From contig JBKQPR010000362.1 of the NCBI GenBank assembly GCA_052144935.1, positions 11,434 through 75,433 of the forward strand: 64,000 bases of DNA, read 5' to 3'. Position 1 is the first letter of the stretch. Each line of letters starts with the position of its first letter. Under the pieces are notes generated by a model that ran no database searches, had not been told where the DNA came from, and saw only the letters and a program-made list of their open reading frames with translations. Shown in pieces: positions 25,202-33,912 of the stretch. The position numbers were made by a program, and so were the translations under genes. Source of the stretch: JOPF133 sp052144935 (GTDB lineage Bacteria; Acidobacteriota; Terriglobia; Bryobacterales; Bryobacteraceae).

Positions 25202-25435
25202 CGGCGCGCCACGCTCCGGGGTTCCCACGCGATTCCACCGCGCGAACGAAGAAATCCGCTGCCCTCATGGGCCGCGCCGCCCAGCCGCGCCGTCCAGCCG
25301 CGCCGGCCAGCCACGCCAGCCAGGATCGCTGGCCAGGATCGCCGGATCGGACGCTTATGCACCGTGCCTCCCCATCGTCTGCGGCGACGCGGCTCCGCAG
25401 GGGCGCGGCAAGGTGGGGAACCGGCTGAGAGTCTG

Positions 25436-25474
25436 TTGACACGGTCGCCCGCCTGTTGCTTAACTATAGTTAAG
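25436..25474 (+). promoter_or_regulatory. Promoter and perfect palindrome before the Nramp transporter
   Basis: CTTAACTATAGTTAAG (25459-25474) is a perfect 16-bp palindrome lying 9 bases before the ATG. TTGACA (25436-25441) lies 19 bp upstream of TAACTA, which is inside the palindrome, so a bound repressor would block the -10 region. A metal-dependent repressor (MntR/DtxR or Fur type) is a natural guess for an Nramp gene; this is inference. Confidence 0.6.
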
Positions 25475-25483
25475 TACGACGGC

Positions 25484-27394
25484 ATGGCAGGCTTGGAAAA
25501 TCTCGGTGCGGCTTCGCGATCGCTGTCGGACGTACACGGCAGCGTGGGCACGGCCGACCTCTCTTTCTGGCGGCGCATGTTCGCCTTCGCGGGACCGGCC
25601 TACCTGGTGAGCGTCGGGTATATGGATCCCGGCAACTGGGCTACCGATCTGGAAGGCGGGGCGCGCTTCGGCTACCGGCTCCTGTGGGTGCTGGTCATGT
25701 CCAACGCCATGGCCATCCTTCTGCAAACGCTCAGCGCGCGCCTGGGAATCGTGGCCGGCCGCGACCTGGCGCAAGCCTGCCGCGAAACTTATCCCCGCCC
25801 GGTAAACCTGGCCCTGTGGGGCCTGTGCGAAATCGCCGTGGCGGCCTGCGACCTGGCCGAAGTGCTAGGCGCGGCCATCGGGCTGAATCTGTTGTTTCAT
25901 ATCCCTCTGCTGGCGGGCGTCCTGCTCACCGCCGCCGACACGCTCCTGCTGTTGTGGTTTCAGAGCTTTGGTATCCGCACCCTGGAAGCCTTCGTCCTGT
26001 CGCTCATCCTCATGATGGGCGGATGTTTCGCCATCGAGATCTTCTGGGCCAAGCCCTCGGTTCCGGAGATGCTCACGGGGCTCCTGCCGCGGCTCGGCGG
26101 AGACAGCCTGTACATCGCCATAGGGATTCTGGGCGCCACCGTCATGCCCCACAACCTGTATCTGCACTCCGCGCTGGTGCAGACCCGGCATATCAACCGG
26201 GATCCAGCGGCCATGCGGACCGCCTGCCGCTACAACTTCCTGGATTCGGCGGTGGCGCTGAACGGAGCCCTGCTGGTCAATGCGGCCATCCTGGTGATGT
26301 CGGCGGCTTTGTTTTTTAAGCGCGGCATCGTGGTCACCCAGATCCAGCAGGCCCACGAACTGCTCGTACCCCTTTTGGGCGCCTCCATGGCCGGAGTCAT
26401 TTTCGCAGTGGCGCTGCTGTGCTCCGGCCAATCGTCCACTCTCACCGGCACGCTGGCTGGCCAGGTGGTGATGGAAGGCTTCCTCAATATCCGCATGCGG
26501 CCGTGGCTGCGGCGGCTGATCACGCGCGCGCTGGCGGTGATTCCGGCAGCCCTCACTATCTACATCTCGGGCGATAAGGCCACCTACCAGCTCATCATCC
26601 TCAGCCAGGTGATCCTCAGCATGCAACTGCCCTTCGCCATCATTCCGCTGGTGCATTTCACTAACGACCGGAAGCGCATGGGCCCCTTCGCCAATGCGCG
26701 CTGGGTGAAGCTGCTGGCCTGGACCACCGCGGCGGTCATCGTGGGGTTGAACATGTGGTTGGCCGGACCCATCATCGGCGGCTGGCTGGAATCCGCCGGG
26801 CGCTGGCGGATACTGGTCTGGCTGGTGACCGTTCCGGCGGCTCTGCTGATCCTTCTACTACTTTTGTGGGTGACCATGGAGCCGCTCATCAGGCGGCGCA
26901 CCCACGGTTTCGGCCGCGCCTCCGTCCTTCTGCCGGAAACCGCTGGTGCGGAAGCGGTTGTGCCTCCCGTCTACCATCGGATCCTGGTCCCGCTGGACCA
27001 CACGGTGCTGGACCGCCTGGCAGTCAGCCACGCCGCCGCCATGGCGAGGCTGTATGGGGCCAAACTCTATCTACTACACGTAGAGGAGGATGTGACCAGC
27101 CAGATCTACGGACAGGCAGCTTCCACGGCCGAAGTGGAAGCCGGCGAGCAGTATATCGGAAAAATCGCGCGGGGCTTGCGGGATCAGGGAATCACCGTGG
27201 AAACGGCCATTTCGCATTCCTCGTCTCCCGGAAAAGAGATTGTGCGTTACGCCCATTCGGTGCACCCGGATCTGGTAATCATGGGTGCGCACGGGCATGG
27301 CGGAATCAAGGACTTGATTTTCGGAACCACCATCAATCCGGTGCGCCATAATCTCGATGTGCCCATGCTGATCGTGCGGCCGGGAAAAACCTAA
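25484..27394 (+). CDS. Nramp metal transporter fused to a universal stress (USP) domain
   Basis: A 636-residue fusion from the ATG at 25484, just after a palindromic operator; the 40 extra codons upstream would run through that operator. The Nramp part (about 30-460) has the metal-site motif GYMDPGNW in helix 1 and MPHNLYLHS in helix 6, with about 11 helices. These proteins import Mn2+ or Fe2+ with protons. The C-terminal USP domain (about 500-636; YHRILVPLDHTVLDRLAVSH) has the ATP-binding pattern G-x2-G-x9-G-T in GAHGHGGIKDLIFGTT. A cytosolic nucleotide sensor on a metal pump suggests regulation by ATP or stress; this architecture is known in bacteria but poorly studied. Confidence 0.9.
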   Translation: MAGLENLGAASRSLSDVHGSVGTADLSFWRRMFAFAGPAYLVSVGYMDPGNWATDLEGGARFGYRLLWVLVMSNAMAILLQTLSARLGIVAGRDLAQACRETYPRPVNLALWGLCEIAVAACDLAEVLGAAIGLNLLFHIPLLAGVLLTAADTLLLLWFQSFGIRTLEAFVLSLILMMGGCFAIEIFWAKPSVPEMLTGLLPRLGGDSLYIAIGILGATVMPHNLYLHSALVQTRHINRDPAAMRTACRYNFLDSAVALNGALLVNAAILVMSAALFFKRGIVVTQIQQAHELLVPLLGASMAGVIFAVALLCSGQSSTLTGTLAGQVVMEGFLNIRMRPWLRRLITRALAVIPAALTIYISGDKATYQLIILSQVILSMQLPFAIIPLVHFTNDRKRMGPFANARWVKLLAWTTAAVIVGLNMWLAGPIIGGWLESAGRWRILVWLVTVPAALLILLLLLWVTMEPLIRRRTHGFGRASVLLPETAGAEAVVPPVYHRILVPLDHTVLDRLAVSHAAAMARLYGAKLYLLHVEEDVTSQIYGQAASTAEVEAGEQYIGKIARGLRDQGITVETAISHSSSPGKEIVRYAHSVHPDLVIMGAHGHGGIKDLIFGTTINPVRHNLDVPMLIVRPGKT

Positions 27395-27397
27395 AGT

Positions 27398-27416
27398 TTG
27401 GGACAGGCTGTCCCAA
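27398..27416. repeat. 19-bp inverted repeat after the Nramp gene
   Basis: TTGGGACAGGCTGTCCCAA has 9-bp arms around a single central base and lies 3 bases after the transporter stop. There is no T-run after it, so it is not a standard terminator, but it could end or stabilise the transcript, or be a protein-binding site. Confidence 0.5.
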
Positions 27417-27514
27417 CCGCGTGTCACAGCTACCCACGGCGGTCCGTGGTGCTCCACGTAACACAAATGCAATCAACAAGATTCGCTGGTACATCACGTG
27501 CTTTTGAGAATCCC

Positions 27515-28069
27515 GTGAAGCGCTATTTTCCGCTTGCGCTGGTTTTGAGCTTCTGCATGGCGCCGCTCCACGGCGCCACTCTGCAGCAACTCTCCATGAA
27601 CGACCTGATTGTCAAATCGACGGCCATCGTTCATGGCAAGGTCGCCAGTTCATCCGCGTCCTTTTCCGGCAAACTGATTTATACCCATTACGCCGTCCAG
27701 GTGTCCGAGCAGTTCAAGGGCGGCAATCAAACTTCTATCGATGTAGTGGTTCCGGGCGGCACGGTCGGTAACCTGCGGCAATCGTTTTCCGGCACGCCCA
27801 GTTTCAACGTCGGTGACGATTACGTCTTCTTCCTGTGGACCAGCCGCGCGGGGCTGACCCAGGTGCTCGGGTTGACCCAAGGGCTTTTCTCGGTTGCGCA
27901 GGACGGCTCCTCCGATCCCGCGACCACGCGCACCGCCAGCCACGAACCAATGCTGAGTGCCACCTCCGGCCAGCAGGTCAAGGATCAGACTTTGACCATG
28001 AAGTTGAGCCAACTGCGTGCGCTGATCGCAGCCACGCTGGGAACCTCCACTCCGGGCGGCAACCAATGA
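27515..28069 (+). CDS. Small secreted protein coupled to the metalloprotease
   Basis: About 184 residues from a GTG at 27515, chosen because it opens directly with a signal peptide (MKRYFPLALVLSFCMAPLHG); an earlier in-frame ATG at 27467 is possible. The mature part includes LSMNDLIVKSTAIVHGKVAS, a beta-rich stretch IDVVVPGGTVGNLRQSFSG and FNVGDDYVFFLWTS. No family is recognised; it has the look of a single beta-sandwich domain. Its stop overlaps the start of the matrixin-like protease as ATGA, so translation is coupled. A role as chaperone, inhibitor or partner of the protease is inference from this arrangement. Confidence 0.65.
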   Translation: MKRYFPLALVLSFCMAPLHGATLQQLSMNDLIVKSTAIVHGKVASSSASFSGKLIYTHYAVQVSEQFKGGNQTSIDVVVPGGTVGNLRQSFSGTPSFNVGDDYVFFLWTSRAGLTQVLGLTQGLFSVAQDGSSDPATTRTASHEPMLSATSGQQVKDQTLTMKLSQLRALIAATLGTSTPGGNQ

Positions 28070-30642
28070 CCAGGCGGACCCGCATCATACGCGCTCTGGC
28101 GGTTGCCGCGGTGGCGGTTCTGCTGGCCACTCCCTCGCAGGCCTATTACCATTACGTTCATTTCCTGGGCAGCCGCTCGGGGCCGTTTACCCCGGTCTAT
28201 GAAAGATTCGATCTGACCGCCCTGAGCAATAGCACGGTGACGGTCTACGTGAACGACCAGGGTCCGCAGGTCTATGGCCCCAACGACACTTTCGGCTCGG
28301 TGCTCAGCCAGGTAAAGGACGCCGTGGCGGTCTGGAATTCGGTCAGCAGCTCGGCTCTGCGGATCTCGTTTGCCGGCGTGGAATCCGCCAACCAGGTTTC
28401 CAATACGCCCGGCATCGATGTGACGTTCATCGATCTGCCGCCCGGGTTGTTGGGATTAGGCGGGCCGACCACCTCCACTACGCTGTCGCCCGGGGGCTTC
28501 TTCCCGATTATGGACGGCCAGGTGATGCTCACCACCAACACCTCCTCGCCGGCATTCGGGCCGGGGCCGAGTTACCTGGAGGATTTTTTCACCACGGCGG
28601 TGCACGAATTCGGCCATGCCCTGGGATTGCAGCATAGCTGGACGGCCAGCGCCATGTCTTCGCCGGATGTCACGCGCAACACCTCGCGTGCGCGGCCCAT
28701 CGACGCCGACGACGTGGCCAGCCTCGCGGTCCTGTACGGCAAGGCTGGCTGGCAGCAGAACTATGGAACCATCAGCGGCCGCGTGTTGTTTGCCAACGGG
28801 CAGCCGGCGGCGCTGGCCTCGGTGGTAGCGCTGACGGCCACCGGCCCGGCGGTGAGCTCTCTGACCAATCCGGACGGCACTTACCAGATCACCGGGCTGC
28901 CGCCCAGCAACGGCTATTTGCTTTACGTCCATCCGCTGCCGCCGAATTCGATCACCAACGACGAGTTGGGGCTGCGGTTGCCCGTGGACTCCTCCGGGAC
29001 GCCGTTCCCGGCCAGCGGCAGCCTGAACCAGACCCTGTTTTTTCCCGGCGTGCAAGATCCGTCGCAGGCCGCGCTCATCTCGGTTGGCGCCGGCGCCACC
29101 GTATCCAACCTGAATTTCACGGTGGCGACGCGCACCTCGCTGCCCATCTACAACGTTCAGACCTATTGCAAGCTGCAGAGCACCAACCGCACCTACGTCT
29201 ACAGCGGCGACCTAACGCCCACCCCCGCGTTCATGAGCAACACCTCGGGGAGCACCGACCTGGTGATTGTTCAGCCACCGTTCTCAATTGCCGCCGCCCC
29301 TCAGTCGGCAACCATTCTCGGAGGGATTGGAAGTTCGCAATACGCACCCATACTGTACTCCACGCCGGGCCTGCCGCCGGCAATCGCGCTCTACTTTCTG
29401 GCGCCTCCGGGCGCGGGAGTGGGGCCGCGGCACCTGGTGCTCAATTTTGGTACGGACATCTTCGTGATGCCGGATGCCGTGAACCTGGTACAGCAGGGTC
29501 CACCGGAAATCAACTCGCTGACGCCCAATCCGGATGGCTCCGTGACGGTAGAGGGCGCGGGGCTGAATTCCGCCAGCGAAATCTTTTTCGATGGCCTGGA
29601 GGCTGCCGTGGAAACCCCCTTTCCATCCAGCGGAACGGACGCGGCCGGCACGATCACCGTAGTCCCGCCAAACGGGGCCGCCGGCCAGGTCTCCACCATC
29701 ACAGTGTATGGGCCCGACGGACAGAACTCGATGTTCCTGCAATCGCAGAATCCACCAACCTACGCGTACAACGTCACCGGCACGCCCCAGATCAACACCA
29801 TCAGCTTGACGGCCCTGCCGGCCGGTTCGTCGGCGGCCGTCGATATCACCGCATCCAACATCAACTTTGTAAACGGACAGGTGACCGTAGGATTTGGAAC
29901 CGACGATGTAACGGTCCGCCAAGTCTGGGTGCTTAGCCCGACCCACATCGTCGCCAACGCCGTGGTAGCTCCCGGCGCGGCCATCACCCCTTCGGATCTC
30001 AGCGTGATCGCCGGGTTCCAGGTGATTGACCAGCCCGGCGGTTTCCAGACCCAGGTGGCGCGGCCTGGCTTCCCCGATATCGGACTGCCCGTCGTCAACG
30101 CGGACCCCACCCAGCAAACCATTTATCCCGGCAGCATCGCCAGCATTTTTGGGACGAACCTGGGCGCCACGCCATCGGCCGTGCAGGTGACTCTGAACGG
30201 AACCCAGATCCCCGTGCTGTTCGCTTCGGCCGCGCAGATCAACGTCGGCATTCCGGCTGGTTTCCCAGTGGGACCGGCCACGCTGCTGGTCAACAACGGC
30301 GCAACCACAGCCTTTCCGGTGATCGTGGAAATCGACGAGCTGCCGCCCGCGATCGTGGCGATTACGAATCCCTCGGGCGGGTCTCTCGCCGGAGTGACCT
30401 CCAATGCGGGCGATCTGATCGATGTGGTGGTGAGCGGTCTCGACCCCACGGCGATCGGCAGTTCCAACCTGCAGGTGACGGTTTCGGGCGTGCCGATGAC
30501 GGTGTTCCAGGTGAACCCGCTACCCAACGGCCAGTATCAGATTGAGGTGATTCTGACCCAATCCTTCGGCGGCGCGCAAGTCCCGCTGGCGGTCTGGGTG
30601 AATGGATCGAGCAGCCAGCCGGTCACGATCACGGTTCGATAG
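28066..30642 (+). CDS. Secreted matrixin-like metalloprotease with Solibacter C-terminal repeat
   Basis: An 858-residue exported protein whose ATG overlaps the upstream stop. Signal peptide ending in PSQA, then a catalytic domain with the zinc motif HEFGHALGLQH (His180, Glu181, His184, His190) and a later Met in SAMSSPDV that can form the Met-turn, as in matrixins. A carboxypeptidase-regulatory/CnaB-like fold follows (about 235-300; GTISGRVLFANGQPAALASV), then IPT/TIG-like repeats and a C-terminal domain (IYPGSIASIFGTNLG, then VLFASAAQINVGIPAGFPVG) typical of Solibacter secreted proteins. Likely an extracellular or surface protease that turns over protein or peptide. A palindromic repeat follows 7 bases after the stop. 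Confidence 0.85.
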   Translation: MTRRTRIIRALAVAAVAVLLATPSQAYYHYVHFLGSRSGPFTPVYERFDLTALSNSTVTVYVNDQGPQVYGPNDTFGSVLSQVKDAVAVWNSVSSSALRISFAGVESANQVSNTPGIDVTFIDLPPGLLGLGGPTTSTTLSPGGFFPIMDGQVMLTTNTSSPAFGPGPSYLEDFFTTAVHEFGHALGLQHSWTASAMSSPDVTRNTSRARPIDADDVASLAVLYGKAGWQQNYGTISGRVLFANGQPAALASVVALTATGPAVSSLTNPDGTYQITGLPPSNGYLLYVHPLPPNSITNDELGLRLPVDSSGTPFPASGSLNQTLFFPGVQDPSQAALISVGAGATVSNLNFTVATRTSLPIYNVQTYCKLQSTNRTYVYSGDLTPTPAFMSNTSGSTDLVIVQPPFSIAAAPQSATILGGIGSSQYAPILYSTPGLPPAIALYFLAPPGAGVGPRHLVLNFGTDIFVMPDAVNLVQQGPPEINSLTPNPDGSVTVEGAGLNSASEIFFDGLEAAVETPFPSSGTDAAGTITVVPPNGAAGQVSTITVYGPDGQNSMFLQSQNPPTYAYNVTGTPQINTISLTALPAGSSAAVDITASNINFVNGQVTVGFGTDDVTVRQVWVLSPTHIVANAVVAPGAAITPSDLSVIAGFQVIDQPGGFQTQVARPGFPDIGLPVVNADPTQQTIYPGSIASIFGTNLGATPSAVQVTLNGTQIPVLFASAAQINVGIPAGFPVGPATLLVNNGATTAFPVIVEIDELPPAIVAITNPSGGSLAGVTSNAGDLIDVVVSGLDPTAIGSSNLQVTVSGVPMTVFQVNPLPNGQYQIEVILTQSFGGAQVPLAVWVNGSSSQPVTITVR

Positions 30643-30649
30643 CAAGAAC

Positions 30650-30750
30650 AAAACAGGACGCGGAGGCGCGGAGGCGCGGAGGAAAGCGCGGAGAAGAATC
30701 AATGATTGTGTTCTCCGCGTGCGTTCCTCCGCGCCTCCGCGTCCTGTTTT
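30650..30750. repeat. Dispersed palindromic repeat, copy B
   Basis: Left arm starts AAAACAGGACGCGGAGGCGC, right arm ends TCCGCGCCTCCGCGTCCTGTTTT in mirror form, with a 15-base loop. Same family as copies at 23642 and 33793. It lies between the metalloprotease and the cupin gene and could act as a bidirectional hairpin. Confidence 0.8.
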
Positions 30751-30778
30751 CCCCGTATCATGTACTAAAGGAGATCGC

Positions 30779-31246
30779 ATGAACTGGAAACCGTTGTCGC
30801 TGGTGTTGCTGTTTGCCGGATTGGCATTGCCCGCCGGAGATCCGCCCGGGTTTCACGTTTGGACGGCGTCCGAGCTGAAGGGCTTTAGCAAGTCGCTGGC
30901 GCCCAAAATCAACGATCAGAAGATCGCCACCCAGCAATTGCTGAGCGAGGGCAGTTACTCGTTCCTGGTGGCCCATCGCGAAGGGCCGGGCCAGGCCGAA
31001 TACCACGCTACCAAGGCCGATATCATGGTGGTGGCAACCGGCGAAGCGACGCTCATTTACGGCGGATCGCTGGTGAATGGCAAAACCACCGAGCCGAATG
31101 AGATGCGCGCCGCCTCCATCAGCGGTGGCCTGGAGAAGAAGCTGTCGGTGGGAGACGTCGTCACCATTCCGGCGAAGACGCCACATCAGCTCAAGATCGA
31201 ACCGGGCAAAGAGTTCACCTACTTAACGGTCAAGGTGACCCCGTAG
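30779..31246 (+). CDS. Secreted cupin-domain protein
   Basis: About 155 residues from the ATG at 30779, with AAAGGAGA upstream; the longer frame runs back through the palindromic repeat. A signal peptide (MNWKPLSLVLLFAGLALPAG) precedes a small beta-barrel: SYSFLVAHREGPGQAEYHAT carries a possible metal histidine, followed by IMVVATGEATLIYGG and VVTIPAKTPHQLKI, the two cupin motifs in a reduced form. It probably binds a metal and a small ligand in the periplasm; the substrate is unknown. Convergent with tsaB, with only 4 bases between stops. Confidence 0.75.
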   Translation: MNWKPLSLVLLFAGLALPAGDPPGFHVWTASELKGFSKSLAPKINDQKIATQQLLSEGSYSFLVAHREGPGQAEYHATKADIMVVATGEATLIYGGSLVNGKTTEPNEMRAASISGGLEKKLSVGDVVTIPAKTPHQLKIEPGKEFTYLTVKVTP

Positions 31247-31250
31247 CTCC

Positions 31251-31946
31251 TTACCCTTTCCAGAGCAGCTCGGCGTCCGGGCGGCGCACGTAATTGGCGT
31301 CCAGCGCCGCCGGATCCTGCGCGGCGCCGGCCTGGTAGCGGGCTAGCGCCAGTCGGCCCACGGCCGCTGCCAGCGCCGGCGGCGCCGTGGACACCGGGGC
31401 CTGCTCGAAGCGGGTTCCCGCCAGCGCCGCGCGGAACGGCGCGAAATCCGGCGAGACGAATTCCAGGTCGCCCTCGGCCAGGTCTGGCTCCAGGTCTGCC
31501 AGCAGGGTCGCCAGCCAGCGCTCGAATGGCGCCACCACCTCGGGGGCCACCAGATGCGCGGCCGCGTCGTACACGGCGCCGTAGACTTCGCCGCGCCGCG
31601 CATCCAGCACTACGGCCCGCAGCGGCCGCGAGCCGAAACAGGACAGCGCCTGCAAGTTCGAAACCGCCACCGCCGGCCGGCCCAGCGCCTCCGCCAAGCC
31701 CTTTACGCAGGCCAGCCCCACCCGCACGCCAGTGAACGATCCCGGCCCCGAGGCCGCCGCGAAGCAAGCGATCTCCGCCGCCCGCACGCCGTTCCTCGCC
31801 AACAGCTCCGCCAAGTGCGGGTACAGAACGTGAGCGAAGCCCGCGGGCGCGTGCAGCAGAACTTCCTCGACGGTTTCCGCGCCCCGCAGCAAAGCCAGGC
31901 TGCCGTACTCGTGCGTCGTATCGACCGCCAATAGGAGTGGCGTCAC
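31251..31946 (-). CDS. tsaB: tRNA threonylcarbamoyladenosine biosynthesis protein TsaB
   Basis: A 231-residue ASKHA-fold protein that, with TsaD and TsaE, installs the t6A modification at position 37 of tRNAs reading ANN codons. The N-terminal LAVDTTHEYGSLAL, the GPGSFTGVRVGLACVKGLAE block and the later VVLDARRGEVYGAVYD are diagnostic of TsaB. It lacks the metal-binding histidines of TsaD, as expected. Its ATG overlaps the stop of the upstream glycosidase by 4 bases, so this essential gene is read from a long transcript with a secreted enzyme, an unusual setting. Usual TsaB length is about 210-240. Confidence 0.92.
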   Translation of the reverse strand: MTPLLLAVDTTHEYGSLALLRGAETVEEVLLHAPAGFAHVLYPHLAELLARNGVRAAEIACFAAASGPGSFTGVRVGLACVKGLAEALGRPAVAVSNLQALSCFGSRPLRAVVLDARRGEVYGAVYDAAAHLVAPEVVAPFERWLATLLADLEPDLAEGDLEFVSPDFAPFRAALAGTRFEQAPVSTAPPALAAAVGRLALARYQAGAAQDPAALDANYVRRPDAELLWKG

Positions 31947-33769
31947 TTGCCGATCTGAAGCCCCGTATCGATTTCGTACACCTTGCCGTTGGCGTTCATG
32001 CCGTATACCCGCAGGTGCATGATGGCCGGATAGCTGCGGGCCAGGTCGGACGGGATCTGGAAGGTGCCCTTATGCCCTGTGGCCAGCACCCGGACGCCCT
32101 GTCGATCGGCGGCCACGTCTCCCAGCCACAGCCACCACATCTGGCGCGTGGCGCGGGTCTCGCGGGTGATCTTGGCCGCGTAGGGCGCCGGAGTGGAAAG
32201 CGAAAGGTCGCCCGAGGGCTGCTCGATCGCGAAGGGCACCTTGGGAGTATTGGCTTCAATCTCCTGCAACACGATCTCCTGCGATTCGAATTTGTAAGAC
32301 TTGTTCATGCCCTCCACGCGGCCTTCGCGCACCACGTGCAGAACCCAATCGTGCGAGCGGTCGGGCGGCTCGGCGGTGAAGTGGTCCCCCGAAAACTTCT
32401 TGCCCTTTACGCTGGTTCCGTCGGCCGGATTGATCCAGAACACGTCGTAGCCATGCCGCACCACGGTCAGTTCCAGGGGACCCGGCTTTTCGACGTATAC
32501 CACGTACTCGGTATCCTCCAGAGCCAGGGCGCGCCCGCCGTCCACGTCGAAGTAGGGTTCCAGCTCCCAGTGGCGGGTGTCCGAGAAGAAGTCGAAGCAC
32601 ACCGTCATGGCCTTGGCCCCGGGCGAGTTCAGGTGCTGTGTGCCGGAGCCGGAGTTGGCGTAGGTGACCGACTGCCCGTCCATGACGGCGTTCCACAGGC
32701 GATGGCGGAACGTGGCGCTATCCACGTCGTTGGGCCGCGACTTGCCCGCCCCGCTGTCCTCGCGGCCGATATCGAGGTTCACGAAGGGGGTCGCAAAAAT
32801 CTGGTGTTCGATGGCGCCCACATTGTCGTCGGCGGTGTCGTCCCCCACGAAATCCATCCACCCGTCGTCCAGTAGCGGCGAGGAAGTCACCCGCGCGCCG
32901 GTGGTGCGGGGATGCTGGTATGGATCGAGCTGTTTCAACAGGCCGCCCAGGTCTTTGAGCAAGGCGCGCCCCTCGGGATAATCTTCAAATTGTTCCACGC
33001 CCTGCCAGGTGACATCCATGGCGGCGTAGCGGCCCAGCACGTAGCGGATGAAGCGGCGGCGCTGTTCCCAGCCGGGAAAGAGCCTGGTGAGGTAACCGGG
33101 GCCGCCGGCCAGGATCAGATCGGCGATGAGGCCCTTCTGGTTCAAGTAGCGGACGCGCTGGTCGAGCCGCTGGAAGTAGGCCAGGTTGGGAGTGTCGGGC
33201 CCCGAATAGGCGCCTCCCTGCGCCTCGGAAATCACGAAGCCGCGCAGGTGATTGAACTTCTGGGCGGCGCGGGCATCCGCCACGGCGCGAAACGCGGCAT
33301 CGTCCATGGTGGCGAATAGCAATTCGGTGGCGCCCATCCATAGGTGGGCATGATACAATCCGTTGCGGTCGCGGTCGCTGTAGGCCCAGTGGTGCATGTT
33401 GGCGGGATGGATGAAGCCCAGCGAGTCCGACGCGGCCGCCGTGAAGCTGCCGGTCTTGCCATCCCAATCGGGCAGGTTGGCGGTGACCAGGTAATCCCAC
33501 TGGCCGGCTTCGGTAGGGGCGATGCGAGCCACCATGCGGCGCCCGCCATCCCAAAACGCGGGAACCGCCAGGGTACGGCTGTGCGGCGAACGGAACTCTA
33601 CCTTCATATCGACGGTGGCGTAGGGATTGGGATTCGCTGCGGCGTCTTTATCGCTCAGCTCGAAGACCACTTCGCAGGGCGAATAAGCGGGGATGTTGGC
33701 GCACGGGGATTGCGCGCGCAACGCCAGCGGCACGAGCGCCAGTACGAAAGCGGCAAGCCTTCTGCACAT
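31943..33769 (-). CDS. Secreted glycoside hydrolase with DUF5060/DUF4038-type domains
   Basis: A 608-residue exported protein (signal peptide MCRRLAAFVLALVPLALRAQ). The N-terminal beta-sandwich (FELSDKDAAANPNPYATVDM, then FWDGGRRMVARIAPTEAGQW) matches DUF5060. The central TIM-barrel-like part (MHHWAYSDRDRNGLYHAHLW, FNHLRGFVISEAQGG, DVTWQGVEQFEDYPEGRALL) resembles DUF4038-type apiosidases and related glycosidases, and a C-terminal beta domain follows. Catalytic acids could not be placed with certainty; the QGVEQFEDY region is a candidate. It probably acts on plant polysaccharide fragments in the periplasm or outside. Overlaps tsaB by ATGA. Confidence 0.72.
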   Translation of the reverse strand: MCRRLAAFVLALVPLALRAQSPCANIPAYSPCEVVFELSDKDAAANPNPYATVDMKVEFRSPHSRTLAVPAFWDGGRRMVARIAPTEAGQWDYLVTANLPDWDGKTGSFTAAASDSLGFIHPANMHHWAYSDRDRNGLYHAHLWMGATELLFATMDDAAFRAVADARAAQKFNHLRGFVISEAQGGAYSGPDTPNLAYFQRLDQRVRYLNQKGLIADLILAGGPGYLTRLFPGWEQRRRFIRYVLGRYAAMDVTWQGVEQFEDYPEGRALLKDLGGLLKQLDPYQHPRTTGARVTSSPLLDDGWMDFVGDDTADDNVGAIEHQIFATPFVNLDIGREDSGAGKSRPNDVDSATFRHRLWNAVMDGQSVTYANSGSGTQHLNSPGAKAMTVCFDFFSDTRHWELEPYFDVDGGRALALEDTEYVVYVEKPGPLELTVVRHGYDVFWINPADGTSVKGKKFSGDHFTAEPPDRSHDWVLHVVREGRVEGMNKSYKFESQEIVLQEIEANTPKVPFAIEQPSGDLSLSTPAPYAAKITRETRATRQMWWLWLGDVAADRQGVRVLATGHKGTFQIPSDLARSYPAIMHLRVYGMNANGKVYEIDTGLQIGK

Positions 33770-33792
33770 ACCTATAGTTTAGCTGGCTACGC

Positions 33793-33909
33793 TGTTGTTC
33801 ACCGCAGAGACGCGGAGAACGCAGAGGCTACGCAGAGAACCCCTTTTATTTCTCTCTTTCTCTTCTCCGCGCTTCCTCCGCGCCCTCCGCGTCTCTGCGG
33901 TGAACAACA
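33793..33909. repeat. Dispersed palindromic repeat, copy C
   Basis: Left arm TGTTGTTCACCGCAGAGACG (33793 on), right arm ending GTCTCTGCGGTGAACAACA at 33909, its reverse complement, with AT-rich loop sequence between. Same family as the copies at 23642 and 30650. It fills the gap between the stop of the S41 peptidase and the start of the glycosidase, both on the minus strand. Confidence 0.8.
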
Positions 33910-33912
33910 GGG

